The notes under the pieces: generated by a model | What the model was told of the DNA's origin: nothing | Databases searched by the model: none | What the model saw: the letters and a program-made list of their open reading frames with translations, nothing else | Made by a program: the position numbers and the translations under genes | Shown here: positions 48,201-56,439 of the stretch, piece after piece | Position numbering within the stretch: the first letter of the stretch is position 1 | Layout of the letters: the number at the start of each line of letters is the position of its first letter | Assembly: GCF_001411495.1 (NCBI RefSeq) | Contig: NZ_CP012982.1 | Coordinates: forward strand, 2,294,001 to 2,358,000 | Length of the DNA stretch: 64,000 nt | Source: Burkholderia cepacia ATCC 25416 | GTDB taxonomy: Bacteria; Pseudomonadota; Gammaproteobacteria; Burkholderiales; Burkholderiaceae | Reading direction: 5' to 3'

Positions 48201-49541
48201 GGCGATGTGATCCAGAAGCGCGATCAGCGTTATGGGACGACGAACTATCGGTATGACCCGACGGGTCGCATTGAACAGGCGGCGGGGCCGGGATTGCCGT
48301 CGGAAGTGTTTCGCTGGGATGCGGCGGCTAACCTGGTGTCGAGTGATCATCCGGGCGGGTACGTCGAGCACAACCGGCTCAAGATGTTCGAGGACAAGCG
48401 CTTCGAGTATGACGTTTATGGTCGGCTGGTTCGCAAGGTGAGTGGTCATGGGCCTGCCAAGGAACTGGTTCTTGAATACGACGATTGGAACCAGTTGAAG
48501 ACCGTCGTGACGAAGGACCGGCTTGGAATCTCGACGACGCATTTCGAGTACGACGCGTTCGGCCGGCGGGTCCGGAAGCTCAATGGCAGTTACGCGAGTA
48601 CGGATTTCCTGTGGGATGGCATGCGGCTCGTGCAGGAGACGTATCACGACCGCCAGGGTGAGGAAGCGCTGACGTATTTGTATGAGGCTAATAGCTATGT
48701 GCCGCTTGCGCGGATCGATCAGGGCAAGCAGGCGGCTAACGATGCCGATGCGAGGGATGCGGTTTACTATTTCCACAACGATGTTTCGGGGTTGCCCGAG
48801 GAGTTAACCGACGCAGGTGGAGATCTGGTTTGGCAGGCGCGCTATAAGGTGTGGGGCAATGCGGTGCAGGAGGAGTGGGTTGCGCGGGAGCCGCAGCGGT
48901 CGACAGCCACCTGGGGCGAAGTGTCGGTGGTCGCGCCAACGCCAACACACGTACCGCGACCACAGAACCTGCGTTTCCAGGGGCAGTATCTGGACCGCGA
49001 GACCGGGTTGCACTACAACACCTTCCGGTTCTACGATCCGGACATCGGGCGATTCATCAATCCGGATCCGATCGGGTTGGCGGGCGGGTTGAATCAGTAT
49101 CGATATGGGCCGAATCCGTTGGCTTGGATTGATCCATGGGGTCTGACTTGCTTGAGCCAATGGAGCGGAAAGCGCGGTCGCGAAAAATCGATGTACGACT
49201 TGGAGCGAAACGGTTTCAAAGTTGTTGCCGAAGAGGTGACGATGAAGGTGAATGGCAAGCGAATTCGGGCCGACTTCGTTGCGACGGACAGTCATGGGAA
49301 CTATCACGTTTTCGAAGCCAAACACGGATCAGGACGTCTGACGAAGAATCAAAGCGCATCTGGTGTATTTGACATGGCGAGCCCATCGAATACCGTCGAC
49401 GGTATTGGTGGTGGGGTAATTACTCCGTCAGCGGGAAAAGCCGGGCAGTTCGAGATCGCGACTGGCAATAAAGATATAGGCGAGGTGCTTGGGGTGCGCG
49501 GTACTTCGTACGATGCAACATTCCATGTGCTGAAATACTGA
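45204..49541 (+). CDS. PrePAAR/PAAR-Rhs effector with C-terminal nuclease-like toxin
   Basis: Type VI secretion effector of 1445 residues starting at GTG. Order: prePAAR motif AARFEDPIQH (about residues 8-17, pattern AARxxDxxxH), two to three hydrophobic helices (about 22-95), PAAR domain (about 103-193), then the Rhs/YD shell to about residue 1312. The shell ends in the DPIGLAGG ... IDPWGL autocleavage block. The variable tip (about 1313-1445) has lower GC and D1357, E1371 and K1373 (ADFVA, then FEAKHG), the D-x13-E-x-K pattern of PD-(D/E)XK nucleases. DNA cleavage in rival cells is therefore likely but unproven. The next gene is its probable immunity protein. Confidence 0.92.
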   Translation: MSAENFAAARFEDPIQHTSFLGELVGTVGSVVGGAIVGALVAEAMEGLIFAGLAALEIGTAGLATPLVIAIGVGVAVGSGALMEASGMNEAIDDGAKALANSMVPPEIKGKIASGSGNVYVNNKKAARAAKPGDLDTVACTDHPGPQMIADGSGSVYINDQPAARVGDKTTCDGTIAEGSDNVFIGGGTQRVRDVKSATRLGWLGAALGIALAVCGRGKMSWGQFLKSKVPCLAVNFAAGAFGTWLGSLARPSAGHPVNVITGSKVLDGTDDTDFVLPGPLPIVWQRFYSSLDDRADSLFGAGWSVPISVELRLARAHGEVESITYWDEQGRDIVFPAVSPGESHFSVPEGIYLICTAGGHYVVETVDGVYCDFGRARSDAGDETLKLWRLEDRNGNWIEVEQEAAGEVVRPARLHDSAGRVVAFAYDKSHPRRIAAIELTRGVDGEQPDTLVRYAYNDAGELVAVTDRSGYIARRFAYERGLMVQHTLRGGLQCFYAWEGVGRGARVVRHWTNDGEAYTFNADLAGRTVTITDQIGRVTQWTWNEDQQPTSHTDAEGHVWRLEWNAKRQLVSTTDPAGNTTRFEYDERGRQTQRIDALGQVERTEWNGHYDLPVAETDPANSRWIYRYDDRGNLTMMRDPAGFATEYHRDERGLVHTIRDARGGYKFLEWNGRAQLTSYTDCSGKITRFAYDARGTLARVTDAMGQSTVYETDAMGRVTGIGTADGARQMFRYDAAGRLVEVVDANQRSTRYELNPRGLLIARTDAADRVVRFGYDDAFRLASLTNENRETYRFQYDRRDLVSAQIGLDGHKRTYEYDVCGQGTSVRDGQIETRYERDAIGRLTAKQAAHERCEYLYDKASRITSAELYTLAARGPSLKNRVSLKYDARGEVVEEYTPTGWLAHTYDELGNRVSTTISGERTIDWLHYGSGHVHQIRVDGAAVADMERDDLHREVLRTQGKLTSHFGYDAVGRRARHAAQRGHAADDLLAKQWQYDAAGDVIQKRDQRYGTTNYRYDPTGRIEQAAGPGLPSEVFRWDAAANLVSSDHPGGYVEHNRLKMFEDKRFEYDVYGRLVRKVSGHGPAKELVLEYDDWNQLKTVVTKDRLGISTTHFEYDAFGRRVRKLNGSYASTDFLWDGMRLVQETYHDRQGEEALTYLYEANSYVPLARIDQGKQAANDADARDAVYYFHNDVSGLPEELTDAGGDLVWQARYKVWGNAVQEEWVAREPQRSTATWGEVSVVAPTPTHVPRPQNLRFQGQYLDRETGLHYNTFRFYDPDIGRFINPDPIGLAGGLNQYRYGPNPLAWIDPWGLTCLSQWSGKRGREKSMYDLERNGFKVVAEEVTMKVNGKRIRADFVATDSHGNYHVFEAKHGSGRLTKNQSASGVFDMASPSNTVDGIGGGVITPSAGKAGQFEIATGNKDIGEVLGVRGTSYDATFHVLKY
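47182..49140 (+). repeat. Rhs core direct repeat, copy 1
   Basis: The last 1.96 kb of the Rhs shell in the intact effector. It is repeated at a constant offset of 3079 bases (50261-52219) with no indel I could find and only scattered mismatches, concentrated near the 3' end. Confidence 0.93.
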
Positions 49542-49551
49542 GGCGTGCAAG

Positions 49552-50166
49552 ATGAGTGCGGAATTAAAGAAGATATTTGAAAAAAGATTGCAAGAAGCTC
49601 TCAAAGAAAAATTGTGTGAGAGTGGTGTCAAGGTATCAAGGGGTGAGGTTCTCGTCGGTCGAGAGGGTGTGGGTAATGGACGCATTGGATTTAGATTTCT
49701 GAAAAATGCAAACGGCTACATTCTTTCTGCCGCCGCCGATTCCCCTGATCTTCAGGATTTTTTTAAAAAAATTAATCCTCCGTACAAACCGAAGATACCG
49801 ACGGGGTTGGTGCTTGCGATGAATACATCCATGGAGGTGGTAAAGTCATTTTCTCCGAATCTCGGTGGTGCGGTTGATTTGCCGCGGAACGAGATGGAAG
49901 TTGAGTCGACATGTCGGTGGATATGCGAAAAGGTGGCAAGTATTTATTTGCCGAGGGTCATAAATGTGGTGGAAGGTAAGATTGAATTGATTCGGGATGT
50001 AATGGAGAACCCGGGCTACTATTCTTACCCGTTTCTGACTGTCATTTTTTCGGCAAAAAAAAATGGTATCGAATTAAGTGAGCTTGATGTTGATTACTTG
50101 CTGGGGAGGAGGATTTCTGGAAATAGGTCATTTGATGAGACTATTCTGAGGGAGTATTATAGTTAG
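49552..50166 (+). CDS. Putative immunity protein for the Rhs nuclease tip
   Basis: Protein of 204 residues beginning 10 bases after the effector stop. It is AT-rich compared with the Rhs core, lysine- and glutamate-rich, and has no signal peptide, so it should be cytosolic, as expected for protection from a nuclease. I do not recognise its family. Position directly behind the toxin tip is the sole evidence for function. Confidence 0.75.
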   Translation: MSAELKKIFEKRLQEALKEKLCESGVKVSRGEVLVGREGVGNGRIGFRFLKNANGYILSAAADSPDLQDFFKKINPPYKPKIPTGLVLAMNTSMEVVKSFSPNLGGAVDLPRNEMEVESTCRWICEKVASIYLPRVINVVEGKIELIRDVMENPGYYSYPFLTVIFSAKKNGIELSELDVDYLLGRRISGNRSFDETILREYYS

Positions 50167-50259
50167 CTGTGCGCATAAGCGACATGAGATCGTAGGGGGT
50201 TGGGTTTTTCGCGCTCTCGCTGATCCTGATGATTTCTGGTCGCTTGATATTTCTTATAA

Positions 50260-52593
50260 CGCGATGCGCGGGGTGGTTACAAGTTCCTCGAATGGAACGG
50301 CCGCGCGCAGTTGACCTCGTACACCGATTGTTCCGGGAAGATCACGCGGTTTGCATACGATGCGCGAGGTACGCTTGCGCGCGTGACCGACGCGATGGGC
50401 CAGTCCACCGTCTATGAAACGGATGCGATGGGGCGTGTCACGGGGATCGGAACGGCTGACGGCGCGCGCCAGATGTTTCGATACGATGCGGCCGGGCGGC
50501 TCGTTGAAGTTGTCGATGCGAACCAGCGCAGCACGCGCTATGAACTTAATCCGCGCGGATTGCTGATAGCACGCACGGATGCGGCTGATCGTGTCGTGCG
50601 ATTCGGGTACGACGATGCGTTCCGGCTCGCGAGTTTGACCAACGAGAATCGTGAGACGTATCGCTTCCAGTATGACCGTCGCGATCTGGTTTCTGCACAG
50701 ATCGGCCTCGATGGTCACAAGCGTACGTACGAATATGACGTGTGCGGCCAAGGCACGAGTGTCCGGGATGGACAGATCGAGACGCGATACGAGCGCGACG
50801 CGATCGGTCGACTGACGGCGAAGCAAGCTGCGCATGAGCGGTGTGAATATCTGTACGACAAGGCGAGCCGAATCACATCCGCCGAGTTGTACACGCTGGC
50901 TGCTCGCGGCCCGTCGCTGAAGAATCGGGTCAGCTTGAAATACGACGCACGCGGTGAGGTCGTCGAGGAATACACGCCGACCGGCTGGCTCGCGCATACC
51001 TATGATGAACTCGGCAATCGCGTCAGCACCACGATCTCCGGTGAGCGCACGATCGACTGGCTGCATTACGGGTCGGGACATGTGCACCAGATTCGCGTTG
51101 ACGGTGCTGCAGTCGCCGACATGGAACGCGATGATCTGCATCGCGAGGTGCTGCGAACGCAGGGCAAGCTGACCAGTCATTTCGGATACGACGCGGTAGG
51201 CCGTCGTGCGCGGCACGCTGCGCAGCGGGGCCATGCGGCTGATGACCTGCTTGCGAAGCAGTGGCAATACGATGCAGCGGGCGATGTGATCCAGAAGCGC
51301 GATCAGCGTTATGGGACGACGAACTATCGGTATGACCCGACGGGTCGCATTGAACAGGCGGCGGGGCCGGGATTGCCGTCGGAAGTGTTTCGCTGGGATG
51401 CGGCAGCTAACCTGGTGTCGAGCGATCATCCGGGCGGGTACGTCGAGCACAACCGGCTCAAGATGTTCGAGGACAAGCGCTTCGAGTATGACGCGTATGG
51501 GCGGCTTGTTCGCAAGGTGAGTGGTCATGGGCCTGCCAAGGAACTGATTCTTGAGTACGACGATTGGAACCAGTTGAAGACCGTCGTGCCGAAGGACCGG
51601 CTTGGAATCTCGACGACGCATTTTGAATACGACGCGTTTGGTCGGCGGATTCGGAAGCTCAACGGCAGTTACGCGAGTACGGATTTCCTGTGGGATGGCA
51701 TGCGGCTTGTGCAGGAGACGTATCACGACCGTCAGGGCGAGGAAGCGCTGACGTATTTGTATGAGGCTAATAGCTATGTGCCGCTTGCGCGAATCGATCA
51801 GGGCAAGCCGGCGGCTAACGATGCTGATGCGAGGGATGCGGTTTACTATTTCCACAACGACGTTTCGGGGTTGCCGGAGGAGTTGACTGACGCAGGCGGC
51901 GAGCTGGTTTGGCAGGCGCGCTACAAGGTTTGGGGCAATGCGGTGCAGGAGGAGTGGGTTGCGCACGTAGCACAGCGGCCGACCCCGACGTGGGGAGTTG
52001 CACAAGGGGCGGCGCGGACGTCTGCCCATGTGCCGCGGCCGCAGAACCTGCGTTTTCAAGGGCAGTATTTGGATCGAGAAACCGGCTTACACTACAACAC
52101 GTTTCGATTCTATGATCCTGACATCGGTCGCTTCATTAATCCAGATCCGATTGGGTTGTTGGGTGGATTGAACTTCTATCAGTACGCGCCGAACCCCGTC
52201 GGGTGGATTGATCCGTTCGGGCTGGCAAGTTACGACCCAGGGGTGTACGACGTTCACTTCGAAGCTCGGCTACCGAAAGATATGTATCGCTTGACTGATG
52301 CAGAGCACTTCAGCGAAGGGAACAGACAGCTTCACTACGCGATCAAGAATGACCCGGTGCTCGCTTCAGCACTCGAGGCAAGGTATCCCGGAATTTCTGA
52401 ATACGTTGCCCCAACGAGACTCGGTACGTTTAGAGGAAGAGCATTTAGCGGTACAACTTGGCATCACCACGGTCAAGTGGGCGGGCTTTTGCAATTGGTT
52501 GACCGAGCGGATCATGCCTCGCGTCATCTCGACTATCACGCGAATGGTGTTGGTGGTCGAAATACATGGGGTGGCGGAACAGGCTGTCGTTAA
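50260..52593 (+). pseudogene. Orphan Rhs tip: core repeat plus WHH-type HNH nuclease
   Basis: An open frame of about 777 codons without a normal start: a TAA (50257-50259) lies just before the repeat boundary and the first usable codon is TTG at 50311. It has no PAAR or export region. After the core and its IDPFGL cleavage block, the last 125 residues are unrelated to the first tip: TTWHHHGQVGG followed by LQLVDRADH and a C-terminal HLDYHANG. This is the HNH/Endo VII WHH-type nuclease pattern. The frame relation to copy 1 is preserved, so recombination in the core would restore a full effector with this tip. Presently it looks like a silent cassette. Confidence 0.85.
50261..52219 (+). repeat. 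Rhs core direct repeat, copy 2
   Basis: Second copy of the 1.96-kb core segment, about 97 percent identical by eye to 47182-49140. The left boundary is abrupt after non-Rhs sequence (TTCTTATAAC), and the right boundary falls in the conserved cleavage block just before the toxin. Confidence 0.92.
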
Positions 52594-52606
52594 TTTGGAG
52601 ATACGT

Positions 52607-52945
52607 ATGAAAATCTATAATTCTATTCAAGAATTTCTTGGAGAGCTGGGGGGGCTCAATTGGGACTCGGCTATTTTTATTAACCAATCTGATTGGACTG
52701 TTGATCCGTTGCATACGGAAATTATCTTTCTCGAAGGGGATGACGAGCTCGAAGACGTTGTTCCGGGAACTCATTTGCCGAAAATTGCAAATGACAAAGG
52801 GGTGCGGCAGCTTTTCGATACAGAGACATTTCGAGATATAGTTGATTTCGAGCGGAGAAGAAATCCGGAGGCATCTGTTCTCGATATTATTCATGCTATC
52901 AATTACTACCGCGAAAAAGATGACTTCTACGATCCTCGGGGATAG
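52607..52945 (+). CDS. Putative immunity protein for the WHH nuclease, copy A
   Basis: Acidic protein of 112 residues starting 14 bases after the WHH toxin stop. Begins MKIYNSIQEFL and ends with INYYREKDDFYDP. It shares this frame (MK-YNS near the N-terminus, NYYRE-D-F near the C-terminus) with the next gene, so the two are paralogues, resembling small DUF7716-type immunity proteins. Cytosolic, no signal peptide. Function inferred from position. Confidence 0.78.
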   Translation: MKIYNSIQEFLGELGGLNWDSAIFINQSDWTVDPLHTEIIFLEGDDELEDVVPGTHLPKIANDKGVRQLFDTETFRDIVDFERRRNPEASVLDIIHAINYYREKDDFYDPRG

Positions 52946-53024
52946 CCGAAGGGCCGCCTGGCGATGGCTTTTCCGGGCGGAGCTAGATGTCCAAAGCTAG
53001 AGGTCGGAAATTTGTGCGGTAACC

Positions 53025-53369
53025 ATGAAAACTTACAATTCTCTTCTTGAGCTGATTGAAAATGTACAGCCTTTGCCGGGGAAGAATTGGATTTATGCGA
53101 ACTTGGATTCGTGGAGAGATAATCCGAAAGGTACGAGGTTTTTCTATATTCCATGGGATTACATTCAAGATCTGGATGATGATGAGATTTATTTGGATGC
53201 AGAGGATATGGAGATGCCAAAGTCGGTTGAAAATTATGACTTGAGATGCTGGATGCTGGTAAATCAGTTGAATTACATTAGAAAGAATAGGGATGATAGG
53301 GGTGAGGCTATTGAATGGTTTGTTGATGAAGTAAATTATTATCGTGAGAATGACGAATTTAGAACTTGA
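53025..53369 (+). CDS. Putative immunity protein paralogue, copy B
   Basis: Acidic protein of 114 residues, 79 bases after copy A. Start MKTYNSLLELI and end VNYYRENDEFRT mirror copy A, while the middle (WDYIQDLDDDEIYLDAEDMEMP) is divergent. The pair may neutralise two variants of the same toxin; the toxin matching this copy is no longer visible. GC content is low, as in other cargo genes of the island. Confidence 0.75.
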   Translation: MKTYNSLLELIENVQPLPGKNWIYANLDSWRDNPKGTRFFYIPWDYIQDLDDDEIYLDAEDMEMPKSVENYDLRCWMLVNQLNYIRKNRDDRGEAIEWFVDEVNYYRENDEFRT

Positions 53370-53545
53370 CTTTTTAGATGGTGCTATGTCGAGCGAGATA
53401 GTTATTTCGAGCTGTTCTGAGATAAGCGGCAGTCTCCGCTTGGATTGGGCATAGCGTTTCTGAAAGAGGATTGTGTTGAAAGGTAACGAAAAATTGAATT
53501 GTCGGTAAGTGCGGGCATCACGATTCCTTGTGGGCATCGGCGTGG

Positions 53546-53791
53546 TCGAAGGGTAAGTTAACCTTCGAGAAAGACGTTCTTAACGGTACGCGGGCTGATT
53601 TTCCAACGGTCTATACTGAGCTTGGTCGTATCAAATGAATTAGTGCGAATGCTGCCAAGAATCTCTTAAAAGAGAAGGGACTTACGCCCCATCATTTGAG
53701 TACGACGGAAATTCAGTTCATTCCATCTGATCTACATGGAAATGTCCCGCACACGGGATCTGCGGCAGATATGAGGAAGGCGCGATGCTAG
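53546..53791 (+). pseudogene. HNH-type (LHH-like) toxin remnant with internal stop
   Basis: Reading in the frame starting at 53546 gives 30 residues (SKGKLTFEKDVLNGTRADFP...), a TGA at 53636-53638, then a C-terminal nuclease motif: LTPHHLSTTEIQFIPSDLH and NVPHTGSAADMRKA. The HH ... QFIP.DLH ... H-G order fits the HNH/Endo VII LHH group. Its last codons overlap the start of the SUKH gene (53785), the classic toxin-immunity overlap. The Rhs shell that delivered it is gone. Confidence 0.75.
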
Positions 53792-54327
53792 ACAAACTTT
53801 CGCAACTCGGAGCAACTCCTAACAAGTTGTCGTCGGAAACGAAGATGCGACTTTTAGCTTCCGTTGAGGCCGAAGTTGGCCCTCTTCCGGACGACAATAG
53901 AAACCTGTTGTTGCATTTTGGCGGTGACATCGAATTCAATTCGCTCATCAAGTTTCGTTCTGATGAACCGTCACCGTGGGCAGCACAGGACGGTACCGAT
54001 TCTTTAGAGCTTCTCTACGGACTGTCGAGCAAATATGGATCGACGATACTCGAGAGGGTTGAGACGTATAAGGGCCGTATTCCGGCTGATTGGATTCCAA
54101 TCGGAGAAGCGCCTGGTGGAAATCAAGTCTGCCTCAGAATTCACCCATCAGGTGTTCGATCGGTTGAGTTCTGGGATCATGAGAGCGAGGTGGGCCCGGG
54201 CTTGCCGCCACGAGGTACGGGCTTGACGAAAATCACCGACACATTGCAGGAGTTTGTTAGCCGGCTAACGCCGGAAGATCCGCCGGCGAATGCGCCTCGC
54301 GCAGTAAAGGTGGATCTTCAGTTTTGA
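53785..54327 (+). CDS. SMI1/KNR4 (SUKH)-type immunity protein
   Basis: Protein of 180 residues with the SUKH pattern: an N-terminal helix, LPDDNRNLLLHFGGDIEF, a central LELLYGLSS, and WIPIGEAPGGNQVCL followed by a VEFWDHE strand. SUKH proteins are widespread immunity proteins against nuclease toxins. ATG 53785 lies inside the remnant toxin's last three codons. It may still protect against siblings carrying the intact toxin. Confidence 0.82.
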   Translation: MLDKLSQLGATPNKLSSETKMRLLASVEAEVGPLPDDNRNLLLHFGGDIEFNSLIKFRSDEPSPWAAQDGTDSLELLYGLSSKYGSTILERVETYKGRIPADWIPIGEAPGGNQVCLRIHPSGVRSVEFWDHESEVGPGLPPRGTGLTKITDTLQEFVSRLTPEDPPANAPRAVKVDLQF

Positions 54328-54594
54328 TATGCACGCGGGGCAGTTCCCTATGTCCAGCTATGCCGTGGCCTCCGTAAAACACACGCACCGGCGTGACCCT
54401 GTGGGTGACGACCGGCGCGCTGCAACCGCACGACGGGCAAGATTCGGAATTGCTGCAGGATGGAATAGGTGTCCAGTTAGCGGGAACTAGACGGGGCCGG
54501 TGCGGATCGCGAGAAGAAACGGACCAAGGTATTGATTCTGCCTTCCGTGTTTGATCGCTTTCCCATCGGACTACGCCGGCCGCGTCACTGGCGA
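54328..54594. other. Junction sequence before a decayed PAAR copy
   Basis: About 270 bases with no supported gene. A minus-strand frame carries a CPSCGC motif, but it matches no family I can name. Probably scar sequence between recombined cassettes. Confidence 0.4.
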
Positions 54595-54880
54595 ATTCAA
54601 TGGTGCCGCCCGTGATCAAAGGCAAGACCGCGAGCGGATCGGGGAACGTGTACGTCAACAACAAACCGGCGGCGCGGGCGGCGAAGCCGGGCGATCTCGA
54701 TACCGTCGCGTGTACCGACCATCCTGGGTCGCAGATGATTGCCGATCGGTCGGGGAGCGTTTATATCAACGATCAACCTGCTGCGCGGGTCGGGGACAAG
54801 ACGACTTGCGACGAGGCGATTCCAACGGGAACTATCTAACTAACAACGCGCTCGCCTATTTCGTAGCTAAATCGTCCAAA
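54595..54880 (+). pseudogene. Decayed PAAR domain of a second Rhs effector
   Basis: Bases 54600-54815 repeat the PAAR region of the intact effector (from the MVPP segment through VGDKTTCD) with few changes, then the frame runs into unrelated sequence ending NGNYLTNNALAYF before a stop. No prePAAR, TM region or shell follows in frame, so it cannot work as a spike tip. Confidence 0.82.
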
Positions 54881-54944
54881 TGACTTGCGTGCTCGGAGTA
54901 ATTGAAAAAAGAGAGCACGTGCGATTCTTGAAATTCCGGAACAC

Positions 54945-55635
54945 GTTCGCGGGCGATGCGATTGCGCGGCTCAGGGCAAAGGAAAATGCCTGAGAGCGTT
55001 GCGAGTAGCTATATGGATGGGCGATCCGGGTTGTGTCTGGCGAACTGTATGCGCTGACGGCCAGTGACCAGTCGCTGACGAACCCGGTCAACCTGAACGG
55101 CTGGCTCGCGCATACCTATGATGAACTCGGCAATCGCGTCAGCACCACGATCTCCGGCGAGCGCACGATCGACTGGCTGCATTATGGGTCGGGACATGTA
55201 CACCAGATTCGCGTTGACGGTGCTGCGGTCGCCGACATGGAACGCGATGATCTGCATCGCGAGGTGCTGCGAACGTAGGGCAAGCTGACCAGTCATTTCG
55301 GATATGACGCGGTAGGCCGTCGTGCGCGGCACGCTGTGCAGCGTGGTCATGCGGCCGATGATCTGCTTACGATGCAGCGGGCGATGTGATCCAAATGCGC
55401 GATCAGCGTTATGGCACGACGAACTATCGGTATGACCCGACTGGTCGCGTTGAACAGGCGGCGGGGCCGGGATTGCCGTCGGAAGTGTTTCGCTGGGATG
55501 CGGCGGCTAACCTGGTGTCGAGTGATCATCCGGGCGGGTACGTCGAGCACAACCGGCTTAAGATGTTCGAGGATAAGCGTTTTGAGTAATGGCATCGACA
55601 ACCTTCCCGCAGGTCTTCGGCCGCCGATGGAGTAA
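54945..55635 (+). pseudogene. Decayed Rhs core fragment, third copy
   Basis: Resembles the core segment near 47730-48410. It carries a premature stop (TAG at 55276-55278, CAG in copy 1), a deletion of about 16 bases near 55369 that shifts the frame, and a diverged 5' part. It ends in a stop within EYD (55587-55589), then a short tail NGIDNLPAGLRPPME that looks like the end of a lost toxin, directly before the Imm22-like gene. Confidence 0.82.
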
Positions 55636-55641
55636 GAAGAA

Positions 55642-56019
55642 ATGGAAAAAGCTAACAAAGTATCAGTCTGGATCGGGAAGTTCACTGACGGTGATGATCT
55701 TACGGACTACATCGAGAACACCTGCGACGAAAACGGTGACTCTTCCAATCAGTTTCGAGACGATACCGGAATTGATTGGTTTGACGATGACTTCCGCGAG
55801 GCGGACATGCTGCAACCGGATCTAAGCCTTCGAGAGAATCTTGTGGGATTTTCTTGGATCGATAGTTTTGCCGACGTGTTGATTCATCAGCTCGAAGCTA
55901 TGCGCAGTGCTGATGATAATGGCCTGATCCTACTTTATAACTTTCAGTATGTGAGCGCGGAAAGCGTGCGTCCTGCCTCCCACGTGCGCTTCGTCGGGAC
56001 GTTTGTTTTTCGGGAGTAG
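55642..56019 (+). CDS. Imm22-like immunity protein
   Basis: Acidic protein of 125 residues. VSVWIGKFTDGDDLTDYI, then GIDWFDDDF and LILLYNFQYV follow the order of the immunity 22 family (SVWxGxF ... YxxDF ... ILLYNFxY). Orphaned: only the tail of its toxin remains upstream. Probably retained as defence against competitors. Confidence 0.78.
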   Translation: MEKANKVSVWIGKFTDGDDLTDYIENTCDENGDSSNQFRDDTGIDWFDDDFREADMLQPDLSLRENLVGFSWIDSFADVLIHQLEAMRSADDNGLILLYNFQYVSAESVRPASHVRFVGTFVFRE

Positions 56020-56439
56020 ACTTGGCGATATAGTTCAAAACGGGGAGATCGAAGTAAAAAGGGCTTGCGAACTCTTGGATACCCGTTATTGTACGTGGGT
56101 GACTGTGTCCGGCGCTTCAGGGGGCTGCGTATACAAAGGACCTCATTTTTGATCCGCTTCCAGACGATGCCTTCGGCGCAAGGGTCTACTTGCAGGTGGT
56201 GGACAAATTCGAGATGAACGAACTTGGCGCATAGTGTACCGGAAAGTGATGTATCTTCGAGATGATCCTTGCGGATGGGTGAAAGACAAACCGTAGCGGG
56301 GAAGTGCGACAGCTAATTCGGATTCGATTCTTCCTCGGATCTACTGGGTCAGATGCGCCGGAGCCTCAAGAGCCGGAATTTTCCAACTAAGACGCGAACG
56401 GAAATTGTTCTCGCCTCAATATCAGGAGTCTGAGAAGAG
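56020..56439. other. Intergenic stretch within the island
   Basis: 420 bases without an open frame of interest. Likely remnant sequence between displaced cassettes; I see no motif or repeat I can name. Confidence 0.4.

Noticed and set aside
45036..48776. Minus-strand open frame of over 1200 codons across the Rhs gene
   Set aside because: It is antisense to YD repeats, which lack the codons that would make stops on the other strand; no family features.
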